DNA of 7,720 nt, taken from assembly GCA_025450975.1 (NCBI GenBank), contig JANWLI010000045.1, forward strand, positions 1-7,720. Reading direction: 5' to 3'. Under the pieces are notes generated by a model. That model saw nothing but the letters and a program-made list of their open reading frames with translations. It was not told where the DNA came from and made no database searches. The stretch's first letter is position 1. Each line of letters opens with the position of its first letter. The translations under genes were made by a program, and so were the position numbers. Shown piece after piece: positions 1 through 6,338 of this stretch. This stretch comes from Candidatus Kapaibacterium sp. (GTDB lineage Bacteria > Bacteroidota > Ignavibacteria > Palsa-1295).

Positions 1-37
1 CAAAAGAAAACGCCCTCTGCCAAAAATGCAGAGGGCG
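1..37 (-). terminator. Rho-independent terminator of the kelch/Omp28-like gene
   Basis: A perfect 10-bp inverted repeat, CGCCCTCTGC at 11-20 and GCAGAGGGCG at 28-37, encloses a 7-base loop. On the minus strand the GC-rich stem is followed by a T-rich run (complement of 1-10, TTTTCTTTTG). It lies 28 bases past the stop codon of the minus-strand gene that ends at 66. The plus-strand side after the stem is not T-rich, so the signal should work leftward only. Confidence 0.9.
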
Positions 38-65
38 CTCCTTGAGAATTTCTACGACTGTTCGC

Positions 66-2408
66 TTACTTTTGAACGATCATCGTACCGGTTGCCTTAT
101 GCGCGCCGGCTGTGAGCACGACGGTGTAGGTACCGTTAAGAAGATTCGATGCGTTGAAAGCAGCTTCGAATGTACCAACCGAGTGCTGCTCGTTCGAAAC
201 AACAGTTGCAACTTCACGGCCCATGACATCATAGACAGCAAGGCTGACAACAGATGGCTCGGTTACCGAGTACGTGAACGTTGCAGACTTCGCTACCGGA
301 TTCGGGTAGTTCGATACTGCGACCGTCGTAGCAACAGGGCTCGTCTGCACTGCGCCCATATTCGCCGTAAGCGGGACCTGTGCTGCATGTAGGATCTTCG
401 TCAGACTTGTGCCATCGACGCCATGGACAAGGAAGGTAACGAATGAGTTCGCAGGATTTTTGAGATCCCAGCCAGCTCTGGTGATGTCAGCGTTAACATC
501 GAACTCAATTTCCTTGGTGATCTTTGTTCTCGGTGCAATAAGACCTTCAGAAACACTTCCTGGCGGAACTTCCAGCACCATTCCGTACTCATCCGGGTAA
601 ACATTACGCACGACTTCGTTATGCTCGTATGTATCATAGCGAACACCGCCGACATCCGTCTGCCCATAGTCGAGTCCGTCCTCGGTTACCACCGTCGTCA
701 GGCGAAGTGCACCTTCAGCATCGGGAACGGCTTCGTTAAGTTCGATCTCAACTTTTGCTTTGAACATATTCGTTGCCGCGTCATACGACTGGCTCAATAC
801 GGTAATGTTCGCTGCTGCCTTTGGCTGGTTGTCAAGAACCTGCTGTACATAATCCAACCAGGTATTACGATAGACCATTTGCACATCCTCGCCGTCAAAC
901 ATCAGACGGTTGATAGCTGCAGCCGGATAGCCGGGAATACCGAGAATATTGATCAGGTTCTGACCATCGGTGATCATCATTGGTTCGCTTCCCGAACCGC
1001 CATGATAGCTGAGGACAATGATATTCTCTTCAAATGCATCATGGAGTTCACCAAGAACGCGATGTCCATCCGGGCAGTACTGGCACCAGTCTCCGGTACC
1101 TTCTTCGACGACGACTCGTGTCGGCTGTGCATTGATGCCTTCGGGAAGGACATAGAGCATTACCGGAAGTGTTGTCGGAGTGCCAACTGGGTCATTTGTG
1201 GTGATCACCACATCGGCTTTATATGCACCAGGAGCGAGCGTTCCGGCAAATAAATTGATGTTAAATGATTCTGTCGCCAGAGCATCGACCGTGCCATTCA
1301 TCTGTGATGACGTAAGCCATGCAGATGCCGTGCCAGGGATCGTAAACGATACCGTTAGCGGAACAACACCTAAGTTCTGCACAGTAAAACTAGAGATCGC
1401 AGCATTACCTGCGGCAAGGTTATGGAAGATCGGCTTTGCATTAACAATCGCTGCCGGATTTTCCGAACCGTTATTGTTAAACTTGAACGACTGCGTATTC
1501 TGGTAACCGCCTACATAATAGAGATCGTTATTCGGTCCGAATAACTGACCACCATTATAGGTTGGTACCGGGAAGCCGTAAGAAGTCTCCCATACGTCAT
1601 TCGTCTCATTATAAATATAGGTGTTCGCATATCCTTCGGTGAGCGTTGGTGCGCCACCGGCAAAGACGATCTCGCCATTGGAAACGCCTGCTGATCCGCG
1701 CGTCAATGCTGCCGGAAGATCTGCGACCTTTTCCCATGCGATCGTACCGTCGGCATCGTTGGGAGTGCCCTTCCATGCCTGCGTGAGATATGCCTGCGTG
1801 CTATTACCACCCATTAAGAATATTTTTCCATTCAATACTGCGGAAGCGACGTAACGTCCCGTATAGGGTTGTTTGCTCGTCGACGTCGTCCAGGTATCGG
1901 TCGCAGGATCGTAGATCTGGATCGCAGTGATATCGGACGAGCCGTTGTTCGTGCCGCCGATCATATAGATCTTGCCACCAACCGTCGCACCTGCGAAATA
2001 TCCGGACCGCGTAGCAGTCGTCAGTGCCTTCTTGGTTGTAAATGTTTCGGTAACAGGGTCGAACTCATACGTTTCTGCATTGACGGCAGCCGATTGGCCA
2101 CTGACTATTAGTCCACCAACAATGTAGATCTTCCCATTAACGGTAGCTGCATAGCCGCCCCACTTGCCCTTGGGCATGAGCGCTGGGATCTTCACCCAGT
2201 CAGCCGCACCAGGAGTGTAGGAGTATGCTTCGCGTGAGCCGGTACTTGCCAGACCGCCAAATGCATAGATCTTGCCGCCGGCTTCTGCTGTCATCGGCCA
2301 ACTCACGGTAACAGGTAATGGTGGAATTTCGGACCATTGTGCCTTAGCAAATGTGGTAACAAGTACTAGAGCTAAACATCCGAGAAAAAGTCGTAGATGT
2401 GTTCTCAT
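66..2408 (-). CDS. Secreted kelch-propeller / Omp28-like thioredoxin-fold protein with T9SS sorting domain
   Basis: The 780-residue product starts with a signal peptide (basic MRTHLR, hydrophobic core, cleavage near AKAQ at 21-24). Residues 28-312 carry six kelch-like blades, each with a GG pair (51, 98, 151, 200, 251, 300), predicting a six-bladed beta-propeller. Residues 318-421 look like an Ig-like linker. Residues 428-530 resemble the thioredoxin-fold part of Omp28-related proteins, with GDWCQYCPDGH placing a CxxC at 442-445; the Omp28-like beta region runs to about 680. The C-terminus (YPNP at 701, YDVMGREV, NGTYTVVL, final MIVQK) is a T9SS type-A sorting domain, so the protein is probably exported and surface-attached or released. 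The frame extends 22 codons upstream to 2474, but the ATG at 2408 puts the signal peptide at the N-terminus and is preferred. The CxxC suggests a redox or disulfide role, but substrate and partners are unknown. A terminator follows the gene. Confidence 0.88.
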   Translation of the reverse strand: MRTHLRLFLGCLALVLVTTFAKAQWSEIPPLPVTVSWPMTAEAGGKIYAFGGLASTGSREAYSYTPGAADWVKIPALMPKGKWGGYAATVNGKIYIVGGLIVSGQSAAVNAETYEFDPVTETFTTKKALTTATRSGYFAGATVGGKIYMIGGTNNGSSDITAIQIYDPATDTWTTSTSKQPYTGRYVASAVLNGKIFLMGGNSTQAYLTQAWKGTPNDADGTIAWEKVADLPAALTRGSAGVSNGEIVFAGGAPTLTEGYANTYIYNETNDVWETSYGFPVPTYNGGQLFGPNNDLYYVGGYQNTQSFKFNNNGSENPAAIVNAKPIFHNLAAGNAAISSFTVQNLGVVPLTVSFTIPGTASAWLTSSQMNGTVDALATESFNINLFAGTLAPGAYKADVVITTNDPVGTPTTLPVMLYVLPEGINAQPTRVVVEEGTGDWCQYCPDGHRVLGELHDAFEENIIVLSYHGGSGSEPMMITDGQNLINILGIPGYPAAAINRLMFDGEDVQMVYRNTWLDYVQQVLDNQPKAAANITVLSQSYDAATNMFKAKVEIELNEAVPDAEGALRLTTVVTEDGLDYGQTDVGGVRYDTYEHNEVVRNVYPDEYGMVLEVPPGSVSEGLIAPRTKITKEIEFDVNADITRAGWDLKNPANSFVTFLVHGVDGTSLTKILHAAQVPLTANMGAVQTSPVATTVAVSNYPNPVAKSATFTYSVTEPSVVSLAVYDVMGREVATVVSNEQHSVGTFEAAFNASNLLNGTYTVVLTAGAHKATGTMIVQK

Positions 2409-2566
2409 AAGCAATCGAAAGTTAAGGTAGTAAATAGATACACTGTTAAACCAAAATCGCCTAAATAGTTTCAACGTTTCCGCCGATTTTCCTCAGGATG
2501 AAAAAGCCTTAAACCAACCCTGTTTTTCGCTTGTTTTCCTCGTCTTGACAATCTTCAACCGTTAGC
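2409..2566. other. Divergent intergenic region
   Basis: These 158 bases separate the start codons of the minus-strand kelch/Omp28-like gene and the plus-strand fumarase, so promoters for both should lie here. The stretch is AT-rich beside the left gene. I see no convincing TAnnTTTG element on either strand. The closest is TAACTTTC on the minus strand, which is too near the ATG. No Shine-Dalgarno sequence precedes either start, which is usual in Bacteroidota. Confidence 0.6.
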
Positions 2567-4081
2567 ATGCAACACTTTCGCCAATCGATGCTCGAGCTTA
2601 TTACCGAAACTGCCACGAACCTGCCAAGCGACGTCCGCGCAGCCATGAAGAAAGCTCATGAACTTGAGACCTCTACCAACGCCAAGATCGCCCTCGATGT
2701 GATCACGACGAACATCGATATGGCATGTGAGAATGTCAGCCCGATCTGCCAGGATACCGGCATGCTGACCTTCAAGATCAAGACGCCGATCGACACGAAC
2801 CAGATCCAGATGAAGAAGGACATCCACTCTGCAATCGAAGAAGCGACAAAACTTGGCAGGCTGCGCCCGAACTCCGTCAACTCGATCACCGGAAAGAACT
2901 CGGGCAACAACCTCGGGGCAGGTACACCGATCATCTACTGGGAACAGTGGGAAGAAGATGATATCGAAGTACGACTGCTAACCAAAGGCGGCGGATGTGA
3001 GAATAAGAACATCCAGTATTCGTTGCCGTCGACGATCGAACATCTTGGCAGAGCAGGCCGCGACATTGAGGGTGTAAAGAAATGTATTCTCCATGCCATC
3101 TGGCAGGCACAGGGGCAAGGCTGCTCGCTTGGCTTTATCGGCGTTGGCATCGGCGGCGACCGTACCTCGGGCTACACACTTGCAAAAGATCAGCTCTTCC
3201 GCAGACTTGACGATGTCAATCCGGACCCGGTGCTTGCAACGCTTGAAGAAGAATGTGTGCGCGAATCGAACACGCTCGGCATCGGCACCATGGGATTTGG
3301 CGGAGTGATCACCTGCCTCGGCGTCAAGATCGGCGCATACGACAGGCTGCCCGCAAGTTTCTTCGTCTCCGTCTCATACGATTGCTGGGCGTTCAGAAGA
3401 CTTGGCGTTCGCATTAATACTACTGACGGCCAGATCACATCATGGCAGTATCGCGATAAAGACGAGATCAAGAAGATGGCCACCGGCGAAGGCTTTACGC
3501 TCAGCGGCACTGAGGTTGTCCTCAAAGCTCCGATCACCGAAGAGCAGATCCGAAAGATCCGCGTCGGCGATATCATTATTATCAATGGCGAAATGCATAC
3601 GGGCCGCGATGCATGGCATAAGCATGTCTATTCGAATAAGAGCAAGGTGTCGTTAAAAGATGGCGTCCTCTACCACTGTGGACCGGTCGTACTGAAAAAC
3701 GACGATGGCTCGTGGCGCATCACCGCTGCCGGCCCGACGACCTCTTCCCGCGAGGAGCCGTATCAGGCAGAAGTGATAGAACAGGAAGGCATCCGCGTCG
3801 TCATCGGTAAAGGCGGCATGGGCGCAAAGACGCTGGCCGGACTCAATAAGAGCGGCGCGATCTACGTCAATGCCATCGGCGGCGGCGCACAGTTCTATGC
3901 TGAGGCCATCAAGAAAGTTACCGGCGTCGACTACGAAGAGTTTGGCCTCCCCGAAGCAATGTGGCACATGGAAGTCGAGAACTTCATGGGCATCTGCACC
4001 ATGGATGCAAATGAAAATTCGCTACACGATATCGTCATGACCGATAGCGGCGTACGGCTGGGAGAGCTCAACGGAAAGTAG
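2567..4081 (+). CDS. Fumarate hydratase, class I (single-chain, 4Fe-4S)
   Basis: This enzyme interconverts fumarate and (S)-malate in the TCA cycle, in the cytoplasm, using an oxygen-sensitive 4Fe-4S cluster. The 504-residue chain has the alpha domain (about 1-290) and beta domain (about 318-500) fused, as in E. coli FumA/FumB; it is somewhat shorter than those (548). Likely cluster ligands are Cys61 in PICQDTG, Cys186 before GFIGVGIGGDR, and Cys273 in CWAFRR. Asp63, Thr391 and Arg395 in TTSSR, and Lys415 in GKGGMG match by spacing the active-site residues known from the Leishmania enzyme. The segment before Cys273 reads RLPASFF, where many relatives have HPAS, so a usual active-site His appears to be Leu261. 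ATG 2567 is the first start in the frame and has no clear ribosome binding site. The gene stands alone metabolically. The symbols fumA and fumB are both used for this family, so I leave the symbol blank. Confidence 0.95.
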   Translation: MQHFRQSMLELITETATNLPSDVRAAMKKAHELETSTNAKIALDVITTNIDMACENVSPICQDTGMLTFKIKTPIDTNQIQMKKDIHSAIEEATKLGRLRPNSVNSITGKNSGNNLGAGTPIIYWEQWEEDDIEVRLLTKGGGCENKNIQYSLPSTIEHLGRAGRDIEGVKKCILHAIWQAQGQGCSLGFIGVGIGGDRTSGYTLAKDQLFRRLDDVNPDPVLATLEEECVRESNTLGIGTMGFGGVITCLGVKIGAYDRLPASFFVSVSYDCWAFRRLGVRINTTDGQITSWQYRDKDEIKKMATGEGFTLSGTEVVLKAPITEEQIRKIRVGDIIIINGEMHTGRDAWHKHVYSNKSKVSLKDGVLYHCGPVVLKNDDGSWRITAAGPTTSSREEPYQAEVIEQEGIRVVIGKGGMGAKTLAGLNKSGAIYVNAIGGGAQFYAEAIKKVTGVDYEEFGLPEAMWHMEVENFMGICTMDANENSLHDIVMTDSGVRLGELNGK

Positions 4082-4090
4082 TTTTCCCAC

Positions 4091-4121
4091 TTGTTTTTAG
4101 TGGTGAGATGTTGTAGTTTTG
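4091..4121 (+). promoter_or_regulatory. Bacteroidota-type sigma-A promoter for the DUF4234-like gene
   Basis: TAGTTTTG at 4114-4121 matches the Bacteroidota -7 element TAnnTTTG exactly. A TTG at 4091-4093 lies 20 bases upstream, within the usual 19-21 base spacing for the -33 element. The predicted transcription start is near 4126-4128, giving a leader of about 22 bases before the ATG at 4149. It would give the small membrane-protein gene, and perhaps the genes after it, a promoter separate from the fumarase's. Its exact role is untested. Confidence 0.65.
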
Positions 4122-4127
4122 TGGGGT

Positions 4128-4144
4128 ATTGTTAATCTAACAAT
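4128..4144. promoter_or_regulatory. Palindrome at the 5' leader of the DUF4234-like gene
   Basis: ATTGTTA (4128-4134) and TAACAAT (4138-4144) form a perfect 7-bp inverted repeat around a 3-base centre. It begins 6 bases after the -7 element and ends 4 bases before the ATG at 4149. It could be an operator for a dimeric repressor, or a hairpin at the very 5' end of the mRNA that affects stability or start-codon access. There is no T-run after it, so it is not a terminator. Confidence 0.6.
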
Positions 4145-4148
4145 CCCT

Positions 4149-4469
4149 ATGACAAACCGCAGCCCAATCACTGTATTTTTCCTTTGCATTTTCACGCTTG
4201 GTATTTACTACATTGTCTGGCTCGTAAAGACAAAAGGGGAAATGGTACGGCTTGGAGCGGATATTCCGTCTTGCTGGCTGATCATCATCCCAATAGTAAA
4301 CATTTACTGGACGTGGAAATTCTGTGGCGGCGTAAGCCATGTCACTAACGGCACAAATTCACAGGCTGTGAATTTCCTTTTACTCTGGCTCCTGAGTATC
4401 ATCGGTGTGGCCATCATTCAGGACTCTCTTAATAAGGTGCAAACCGCTCCGGCAGTAGCTGCAGCCTAA
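4149..4469 (+). CDS. Small DUF4234-like integral membrane protein
   Basis: The 106-residue product begins MTNRSPITVFFLCIFTLGIY and continues with YIVWLVKTKGEM. This matches the usual opening of DUF4234 proteins: an Arg near the N-terminus, a T-L-G-I-Y segment, then a W and a K-T-x-x-E-like stretch. Three hydrophobic segments are visible, at about 7-25, 42-56 and 74-91, separated by short polar loops; the tail is Ala-rich (PAVAAA). The frame could start at a TTG at 4119, but that codon lies inside the predicted -7 promoter element, so ATG 4149 is chosen. No Shine-Dalgarno sequence is present. The family has no established function, and nothing nearby points to one. The fumarase ends 67 bases upstream and the next gene starts 53 bases downstream. 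Confidence 0.8.
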   Translation: MTNRSPITVFFLCIFTLGIYYIVWLVKTKGEMVRLGADIPSCWLIIIPIVNIYWTWKFCGGVSHVTNGTNSQAVNFLLLWLLSIIGVAIIQDSLNKVQTAPAVAAA

Positions 4470-4496
4470 GGGGCATTAGCACCCGATCAAACACCT

Positions 4497-4512
4497 GAGA
4501 GCTATAGCTCTC
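4497..4512. promoter_or_regulatory. Perfect 16-bp palindrome upstream of the GNAT gene
   Basis: GAGAGCTATAGCTCTC is fully self-complementary. As RNA it would form a 6-bp stem with a TATA loop. It lies 27 bases past the stop of the DUF4234-like gene and 10 bases before the ATG at 4523. It lacks a following T-run, so it is a poor terminator. An operator or a leader hairpin is more likely, though neither is shown. Confidence 0.55.
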
Positions 4513-4522
4513 CTGTTAGACT

Positions 4523-5056
4523 ATGTATATCTTCGAATCCGAACGTCTCGGTTTTCGCCAGTGGCTTGACCGCGATATCCAGCCCTTTAGCCGGCTCAAT
4601 GCCGATCCGGAAGTGATGGAGTTTTTTCCGAGTACGCAATCGAGGGAGCAGTCGGTTGCTTTCATTGAACGCGCGAAAAAATTCATCGACGACCATTCCT
4701 ATGGCCTCTGGGCCGTCGATGAAAAAGCAAGCGGATCGTTCATTGGCTTTATCGGCCTGACGCAGGCAAACTTTGAAAGTCCGTTCACGCCATGTGTTGA
4801 GATCGGCTGGCGGTTGCTCAAGGAGTTTTGGAATAACGGATATGCGACCGAAGGCGCAAAGGCTTGTCTGGAATACGGATTCAATACTGCCGGTATCCCG
4901 TTGATCAACTCGTTCACGGCAGTCACTAATGTGAAATCTGAGCGCGTCATGCAAAAGATCGGCATGAAGCATATCGGCAACTTCGATCATCCGAACGTTG
5001 CCGAAGGCCATGTGCTGCGCCCTCATGTACTCTACACCATCAAGCGACCCGATTAA
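4523..5056 (+). CDS. GNAT N-acetyltransferase, RimJ/RimL-like (Acetyltransf_3)
   Basis: The 177-residue protein should transfer an acetyl group from acetyl-CoA to an amine. It opens with the RimJ/RimL-type SERLGFRQWLDRDIQPF. Residues 71-80 (GSFIGFIGLT) form the central strand. Residues 93-120 (EIGWRLLKEFWNNGYATEG, then AKACLEYGF) are motif A with the acetyl-CoA-binding turn. TNVKSERVMQKIGM at 135-148 is the usual N-x-x-S helix and start of motif B. Length is normal for the family and the gene looks intact. The substrate cannot be read from sequence: ribosomal-protein N-termini, small amines and antibiotics are all possible in this family. No ribosome binding site is apparent. The signal-peptide protein at 5106 starts 49 bases downstream with no terminator between, so the two may share a transcript. 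Confidence 0.92.
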   Translation: MYIFESERLGFRQWLDRDIQPFSRLNADPEVMEFFPSTQSREQSVAFIERAKKFIDDHSYGLWAVDEKASGSFIGFIGLTQANFESPFTPCVEIGWRLLKEFWNNGYATEGAKACLEYGFNTAGIPLINSFTAVTNVKSERVMQKIGMKHIGNFDHPNVAEGHVLRPHVLYTIKRPD

Positions 5057-5105
5057 ACCTTCACGCATTTCGACGCTCTCACTAAAAACCATCTCTTCTT
5101 TCCCT

Positions 5106-6338
5106 ATGATAGCTCGTCTTACCTTAGCGATTCTCTTGCTGCCGATCTTCGCACAAGCGCAAATACTTACTCCAGAAGTCACGTCCTGGAAACTCAACCT
5201 TACGAATGAGCTTGGATATAAAAGTATACCGAGCAATGTGCAGCGAGTGCAATATTCGGAAGACAACGTCTATATAAGCTGTACCTGTATTCCGGGATAT
5301 GACATTGGCCCGTGGACAGGAAACCCGAATGACGCCGCCAACCAGGATTTTACGTTTAAGATCACCCGCACACCAAAAGAGAACACCGGCACGAAGACGG
5401 CAACCCCGAACGGGCATATCGGCGTATGGTCGAACGGTGTGAGCATCTTTAATGCATCCGATGCACGCTCATACAACAATCAGAATGTCTGGTTTCAGAA
5501 TGCACTCATCAGCGAGGGACACACATTCGACAACTGCCTCGGCCACCCTGCGCCGAATGGCGAGTATCACCATCACGTCAACCCAACCTGCTTATATGAC
5601 GACGCAAACACTGTCATGCATTCCCCCATCATTGGCTACGCATTCGATGGCTTCCCGATCTACGGAGCATACGCCAATGAAAATACTGACGGCACCGGTA
5701 ACATCGTGCGGATGCGAACGAGCTACCGGTTGCGCAGCATCACTTCGCGCACTACGTTAGCAAACGGTACGCAGTTAAATGCAAATCAGTACGGACCGGA
5801 AGTCTCAGCACAATCTCCGCTCGGGACCTACATCCAGGATTTCGAATTTGCCGAAGGCAGCGGCAATCTCGATATGTATAACGGAAGGTTCAGCATCACT
5901 CCCGAATACCCAGCCGGCACCTACGCTTACTTTGTGACCATCGACGCAGAAGGCGAGCCAGAGTACCCGTTCACCATCGGGCCTACATACTACGGCGTCG
6001 TGCAGGCTGGCAATACCGGCCCGCAGTCCGGGCATAACACGCCCTCAGAAACGGTGGTCACGTACGATCCGGCAGGTGGCGTTGCGCAAACTTCCGCTGG
6101 AGCAATGAGCATCTACCCCAATCCAACGACTGATGTCATCTGTATCGGTTTACCAACTATTGACGACATGCCGGAATTTATCATTCTTCGCAATAGCCTT
6201 GGTATCATTGTGCATCAGGTAGACTATGCCACGAGCAATGGCGAGATCTCCCTCGAACATCTTACTTCAGGAGTGTACTACCTTGAATGTATCTGCCAGA
6301 GTGGTCTGATATTTTCCGGGAAGATCGTAAAGCAGTGA
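5106..6338 (+). CDS. Secreted YHYH-domain protein with T9SS sorting domain
   Basis: The 410-residue product begins with a clear signal peptide, MIARLTLAILLLPIFAQAQ. An ATG at 4998 is in frame, but it would bury this peptide behind 36 residues and overlap the acetyltransferase, so 5106 is preferred. The middle matches the YHYH family: NGEYHHHVNPTCLYDD at 151-166, HSPIIGYAFDGFPIYG at 172-187, and LDMYNGRFSITPEYPAGTYA at 255-274, followed by YPFTIGPTYYG. The name-giving motif is YHHH (154-157) rather than YHYH. The His cluster suggests a metal site, but the family has no assigned reaction that I know of. From about 335 (SIYPNP) to the final GKIVKQ is a T9SS type-A sorting domain, pointing to export across the outer membrane. 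The stop codon abuts that of the convergent gene with no intervening base. Confidence 0.9.
   Translation: MIARLTLAILLLPIFAQAQILTPEVTSWKLNLTNELGYKSIPSNVQRVQYSEDNVYISCTCIPGYDIGPWTGNPNDAANQDFTFKITRTPKENTGTKTATPNGHIGVWSNGVSIFNASDARSYNNQNVWFQNALISEGHTFDNCLGHPAPNGEYHHHVNPTCLYDDANTVMHSPIIGYAFDGFPIYGAYANENTDGTGNIVRMRTSYRLRSITSRTTLANGTQLNANQYGPEVSAQSPLGTYIQDFEFAEGSGNLDMYNGRFSITPEYPAGTYAYFVTIDAEGEPEYPFTIGPTYYGVVQAGNTGPQSGHNTPSETVVTYDPAGGVAQTSAGAMSIYPNPTTDVICIGLPTIDDMPEFIILRNSLGIIVHQVDYATSNGEISLEHLTSGVYYLECICQSGLIFSGKIVKQ

Noticed and set aside
621..1253. A 210-codon open frame on the plus strand inside the kelch/Omp28-like gene
   Set aside because: It is antisense to the Omp28-like region of a well-supported gene and has no recognisable motif.
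2453..2490. Inverted repeat AAAATCG / CGATTTT in the divergent intergenic region
   Set aside because: The arms are only 7 bp with a 24-base spacer in AT-rich DNA, which is easily due to chance.
2545..2550. TTGACA, resembling a -35 promoter element, before the fumarase gene
   Set aside because: The matching -10 position would fall at about 2568-2573, inside the coding start, and the host appears to use Bacteroidota-type promoters.
4087..4103. Possible terminator hairpin CCACT-TGTTTTT-AGTGG after the fumarase stop
   Set aside because: The stem is only 5 bp and no T-run follows; the T-rich part is in the loop. It also overlaps the better-supported promoter.
4119..4148. Upstream TTG start for the DUF4234-like gene
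   Set aside because: The codon overlaps the predicted -7 element and would lie upstream of the transcription start. ATG 4149 fits the family N-terminus.
4998..5105. Upstream ATG start for the YHYH gene
   Set aside because: It would overlap the acetyltransferase gene by 59 bases and put a 36-residue extension before an otherwise normal signal peptide.
4502..5266. A 254-codon open frame on the minus strand across the GNAT gene
   Set aside because: It lies antisense to a clear acetyltransferase and the start of the YHYH gene. Its translation shows no recognisable domain, so it is a shadow frame.
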